The notes beneath the pieces were generated by a model that saw nothing but the letters and a program-made list of their open reading frames with translations, was not told where the DNA came from and did not search any database. This document shows positions 61,290-64,000 of a stretch of 64,000 bases of DNA, one piece after another (the stretch's first letter is position 1; each line of letters starts with the position of its first letter). The stretch covers positions 620,001-684,000 of the forward strand of contig NZ_CP045293.1 in NCBI RefSeq assembly GCF_009363075.1. Direction: 5' to 3'. The position numbers and the translations under genes were made by a program. The DNA comes from Paenibacillus guangzhouensis (GTDB taxonomy: Bacteria > Bacillota > Bacilli > Paenibacillales > Paenibacillaceae).

Positions 61290-63878
61290 ATGATCGATCG
61301 ACGCCCACTCGTCGGGCTCGTCAGCTGCTTCGTGCTCGGTACAGGATTCGCAAGTATGTGGCAAGGAACTTTACTCATGATGATTGGTTGCGGGGTGCTG
61401 TTCATCGGCATCCCGCTTCTTCTATGGATGCGGGCCGCTTCAGTGAGACTGGCAATGCTCTGCGGTGCAGCGGTCATCTTCGGCATACTGAATTATTGGT
61501 GGGCTGATCAGCGGAATACGAGTCAGATTACCGAAATGATTGGACAGGCAGGTATAGAAGCAGCAGCGCTAGAAGCTGTGCAAGGGACAGGCATTATTGA
61601 TTCGAAGGTAGAAGTGGATGGAGATCGGGTAAGCTTTGTTCTTCGATTACATCAGCTGTCCGTTGGCGGGAAGCTGGACCAACAGGCATTATCGGAGAGG
61701 GTGATGGTTCAGGTCCAATTGACGGAGCAGACACAGCAGACTGCAGCCGGCTTGTGGCAGCGCGGGGATACCTTACGTATGACAGGATCGCTCAGTCTTC
61801 CAGCCGTCGCACGAAACTTCGATAGCTTCGACTATCGTGCGTATCTTCGGCTGAAACGTATCCATTACACCCTTCGTGCCAAAGGGCTCGCTTCTATTCA
61901 AGTCGCATCGGCTTCTGGATGGAATGAGCAGACGCTGCTGCGAATCAATGATAAGCTGCGAGAACAATTAGGGAATCAAATGTCGGGCATCTTCGCCCCA
62001 CCGCATGATGGCTATATGAAAGGTCTGGTCATCGGAGATAGTGGGGACCTTGATCCTGAGAAATTTCGTGATTTCTCGAAGCTTGGGCTTACGCATATTC
62101 TCGCGATATCGGGAACTCATGTCGCCGTCTATGTCGGGTTCTTCTTGTGGCTGTTCCGGCGTCTTCGTCTAACGAGAGAGACAAGCCTTCTTATTGTTAT
62201 TGGCCTTATCCCTCCCTATGTATTGCTCTCAGGTGCTTCGCCGTCCGTTATTCGTGCGGGAATCATGGCGATGATCTCGCTCTATGCGCTCCGGCGGCAA
62301 TGGCTTAAGGATGGATTGCACATTCTAAGTCTCGCAGCATTCTTGATGCTGCTCTGGAATCCGTATCAAGTGCTGGATGTAAGCTTCCAGCTTTCCTTTA
62401 TTGTCACTGCTGGACTGATCTTATGGGTTCCGCCACTGCAGCGATTGCTGCCCATCAGGTCGAAGGCGATCGCGAGCCTCGTGTCGATTACTTGTGTCGC
62501 CCAGATTGTATCGTTTCCAGTAACCATCTATTATTTCAACCAAGTGTCATGGCTCTCATTGATCGCTAATTTTGTGCTCGTTCCCTTCATTAGTCTGATC
62601 ATCTTACCGCTTGGGACATTCGCTCTAGCGGGGAGTTACATTCATATTGCCGCTGCAAAAGTTCTCGTATGGCCGACGGAATGGTTAAATGGGTGGACGT
62701 TTCAATTGATCGAGTGGCTCAATGCTTCGAGGCATTTTATTATGACTTGGCCCACGCCACCGGTGTGGTGGATTGTGGTCTATTATGGGCTTATTGGGCT
62801 TGGATTCGCTCATCTCAACAAGATGTCATTAACGGCTGTTCAAAGGACACCGGCGCAGGCCGTGTCCGAAGAAGAGACAGTACCTCTGACGTCGTCCGAA
62901 TCGTTGTCCAAGCGTCTTCACCCAAACAGGATCGCATTACGCACAATTTTGCTGCGCACTTCATATTTTATCGCGATCGCCTTGATTCTTGTCTATGCAT
63001 ACCAACCAATGCTCTTGAATCGGGAAGGTAATGTTCAATTTATTGATGTCGGACAAGGAGACAGTATTCTGATTCGGACGCCGTCTGGGAAGATAATGCT
63101 GATCGATGGCGGAGGAACGGTACGGTTCAATAAACCAGCAGATCGCTGGAAGGCTAGACAGGATCCTTATGAGGTAGGCCGTAAGACCTTGGTCCCGTTG
63201 TTGAAGCAGAGAGGGGTTCAGCAGATCGATGTATTAATCATGACGCATGAAGATCAAGACCATGCTGGAGGACTGCAAGCAGTAATAGAAGAAATTCCTG
63301 TTCATGCTTTTGTATTTAATGGTACGCTGAAGGAAAATCAACCGATCTCGAAGCTGTTCCGGACCGCAATTGCATTAGGTATTCCACTCTATGCTGCTGG
63401 TGAACCCGCCTCGTTGCGTATGGATGATGAGACGTCGCTTACATTCCTGTCTCCCTCCGCAACATTCATGAATAATGCGCGTATAACGAAGATGGATGAA
63501 CAAAACGATGCGTCTGTCGCCTTCCTATTACATATCAAACAATCTACTTTTTTATTTACAGGCGATATGGGCGTTAACGTTGAGCAGGAGATTCTGGATC
63601 GATTGGGCTTAGAGCAAGGGGGATCCCAGCGAATCGACGTCCTTAAGGTTGCACATCACGGCAGCAAGACATCATCCTCTGACGCATGGCTTCAGTTCTG
63701 GAGGCCGCAAGCGGCAGTCATTTCCGTCGGAGAGAAGAATTTGTACGGACACCCGAGCCCGATCGTGATGGAACGATTGCAGGCGAACCGCATTCAAGTG
63801 TTTCGTACGGATCAACAAGGTGAGATTCAGATGAAAGTGACAAATGTGGGGATTCAAGTTCGGCAGAAGAATCCATAG
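61290..63878 (+). CDS. comEC: ComEC, DNA-uptake channel with metallo-beta-lactamase domain
   Basis: An 862-residue polytopic membrane protein forming the channel for single-stranded DNA during transformation. N-terminal membrane segments and the DUF4131 region lie at ~1-210, the Competence domain is at ~220-490 (GLTHILAISGTHVAVYVGF), and a C-terminal metallo-beta-lactamase fold is at ~580-862. That fold shows DVGQGDSILI (~585), THEDQDHAGG (metal-binding HxDxDH form) and KVAHHGSKTS. GAAAGGA lies upstream of ATG 61290. The final 122 bp of the window (63879-64000) show no gene I can support. Confidence 0.95.
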   Translation: MIDRRPLVGLVSCFVLGTGFASMWQGTLLMMIGCGVLFIGIPLLLWMRAASVRLAMLCGAAVIFGILNYWWADQRNTSQITEMIGQAGIEAAALEAVQGTGIIDSKVEVDGDRVSFVLRLHQLSVGGKLDQQALSERVMVQVQLTEQTQQTAAGLWQRGDTLRMTGSLSLPAVARNFDSFDYRAYLRLKRIHYTLRAKGLASIQVASASGWNEQTLLRINDKLREQLGNQMSGIFAPPHDGYMKGLVIGDSGDLDPEKFRDFSKLGLTHILAISGTHVAVYVGFFLWLFRRLRLTRETSLLIVIGLIPPYVLLSGASPSVIRAGIMAMISLYALRRQWLKDGLHILSLAAFLMLLWNPYQVLDVSFQLSFIVTAGLILWVPPLQRLLPIRSKAIASLVSITCVAQIVSFPVTIYYFNQVSWLSLIANFVLVPFISLIILPLGTFALAGSYIHIAAAKVLVWPTEWLNGWTFQLIEWLNASRHFIMTWPTPPVWWIVVYYGLIGLGFAHLNKMSLTAVQRTPAQAVSEEETVPLTSSESLSKRLHPNRIALRTILLRTSYFIAIALILVYAYQPMLLNREGNVQFIDVGQGDSILIRTPSGKIMLIDGGGTVRFNKPADRWKARQDPYEVGRKTLVPLLKQRGVQQIDVLIMTHEDQDHAGGLQAVIEEIPVHAFVFNGTLKENQPISKLFRTAIALGIPLYAAGEPASLRMDDETSLTFLSPSATFMNNARITKMDEQNDASVAFLLHIKQSTFLFTGDMGVNVEQEILDRLGLEQGGSQRIDVLKVAHHGSKTSSSDAWLQFWRPQAAVISVGEKNLYGHPSPIVMERLQANRIQVFRTDQQGEIQMKVTNVGIQVRQKNP

Positions 63879-64000
63879 GAAAGTGGTCGTGCCTATCATT
63901 TTCTGATATCCTTAGACAAGACTCTAGTCGTCATCTCGTGACGAAATGAAGATTACCAAATTTTTATGAAGAAATATCGAAGCAACATTGCAACAAATTG

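Noticed and set aside
1-64000. Search for CRISPR arrays, insertion sequences, prophage genes, tRNA and rRNA
   Set aside because: No repeat-spacer pattern, transposase, integrase, phage structural gene or cloverleaf-like sequence was seen; the only large repeats are the protein-coding cohesin/dockerin and FIVAR cassettes.

Overview
The window looks like a chromosomal segment of a spore-forming, low-to-mid GC Bacillota of the Paenibacillus type. Supporting signs are strong AGGAGG ribosome binding sites, frequent TTG/GTG starts, a leucyl-tRNA synthetase T-box leader, SpoVAE, the yqeG-to-comEC housekeeping/competence cluster, an SLH-anchored giant surface protein, and a YesM/YesN two-component system beside an ABC sugar importer. 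I saw no tRNA or rRNA gene, insertion sequence, prophage or CRISPR array.

Layout. 1-3.0 kb: the 5' part of a FadR-type GntR regulator (cut by the window edge), a fused Ada DNA-repair protein, and a PocR-domain AraC regulator. 3.1-25.4 kb: a polysaccharide/glycan utilisation locus with a YesM-like kinase, a YesN-like regulator, a solute-binding lipoprotein, two permeases, and three giant secreted glycosidases (GH2, GH43, GH101). 25.7-28.6 kb: glycerol dehydrogenase and a fused DhaK-DhaL dihydroxyacetone kinase. 28.65-33.5 kb: a 1.6-kilo-residue SLH protein. 33.7-37.3 kb: a Gfo/Idh/MocA oxidoreductase, an alpha/beta hydrolase and a metallophosphoesterase. 37.6-40.8 kb: a fourth modular secreted glycosidase (GH84). 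40.9-45.3 kb: a lipoprotein, nitroreductase, aldo-keto reductase, a frameshifted LplT-like transporter and spoVAE. 45.5-49.9 kb: a MoxR/DUF58/transglutaminase operon. 50.0-56.2 kb: yqeG-yqeH-aroE-yhbY-nadD-yqeK-rsfS-cvfB-yqeM. 56.2-59.0 kb: T-box and leuS. 59.0-63.9 kb: comER (opposite strand), comEA, comEB, comEC.

Two observations stand out. First, four promoters in the 3-20 kb locus share one architecture: two half-sites related to TATCAT exactly 20 bp apart, followed by a -10 hexamer exactly 28 bp after the start of the second half-site. They precede the YesM kinase, the binding protein, the GH2-GH43 operon and the GH101 gene. This reads as an autoregulated regulon of the local AraC-type response regulator. 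Second, all four secreted glycosidases (GH2, GH43, GH101, GH84) end with both a cohesin-like domain and a type I dockerin on the same chain. They could therefore link head-to-tail, or to one another, without a separate scaffoldin. The enzyme set (endo-alpha-GalNAcase, beta-N-acetylglucosaminidase, beta-galactosidase-like and arabinosidase/xylosidase-like) suggests attack on a complex glycoprotein or proteoglycan-type substrate, with uptake of the released sugars by the encoded importer. That importer has no ATPase gene here and presumably borrows a shared MsmX-type ATPase.

Catabolite control is suggested by cre-like sites in the leaders of the GH2 and GH101 genes and near the gldA, metallophosphoesterase and GH84 genes. 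All functional calls are from reading the translated sequence; no database search was run.
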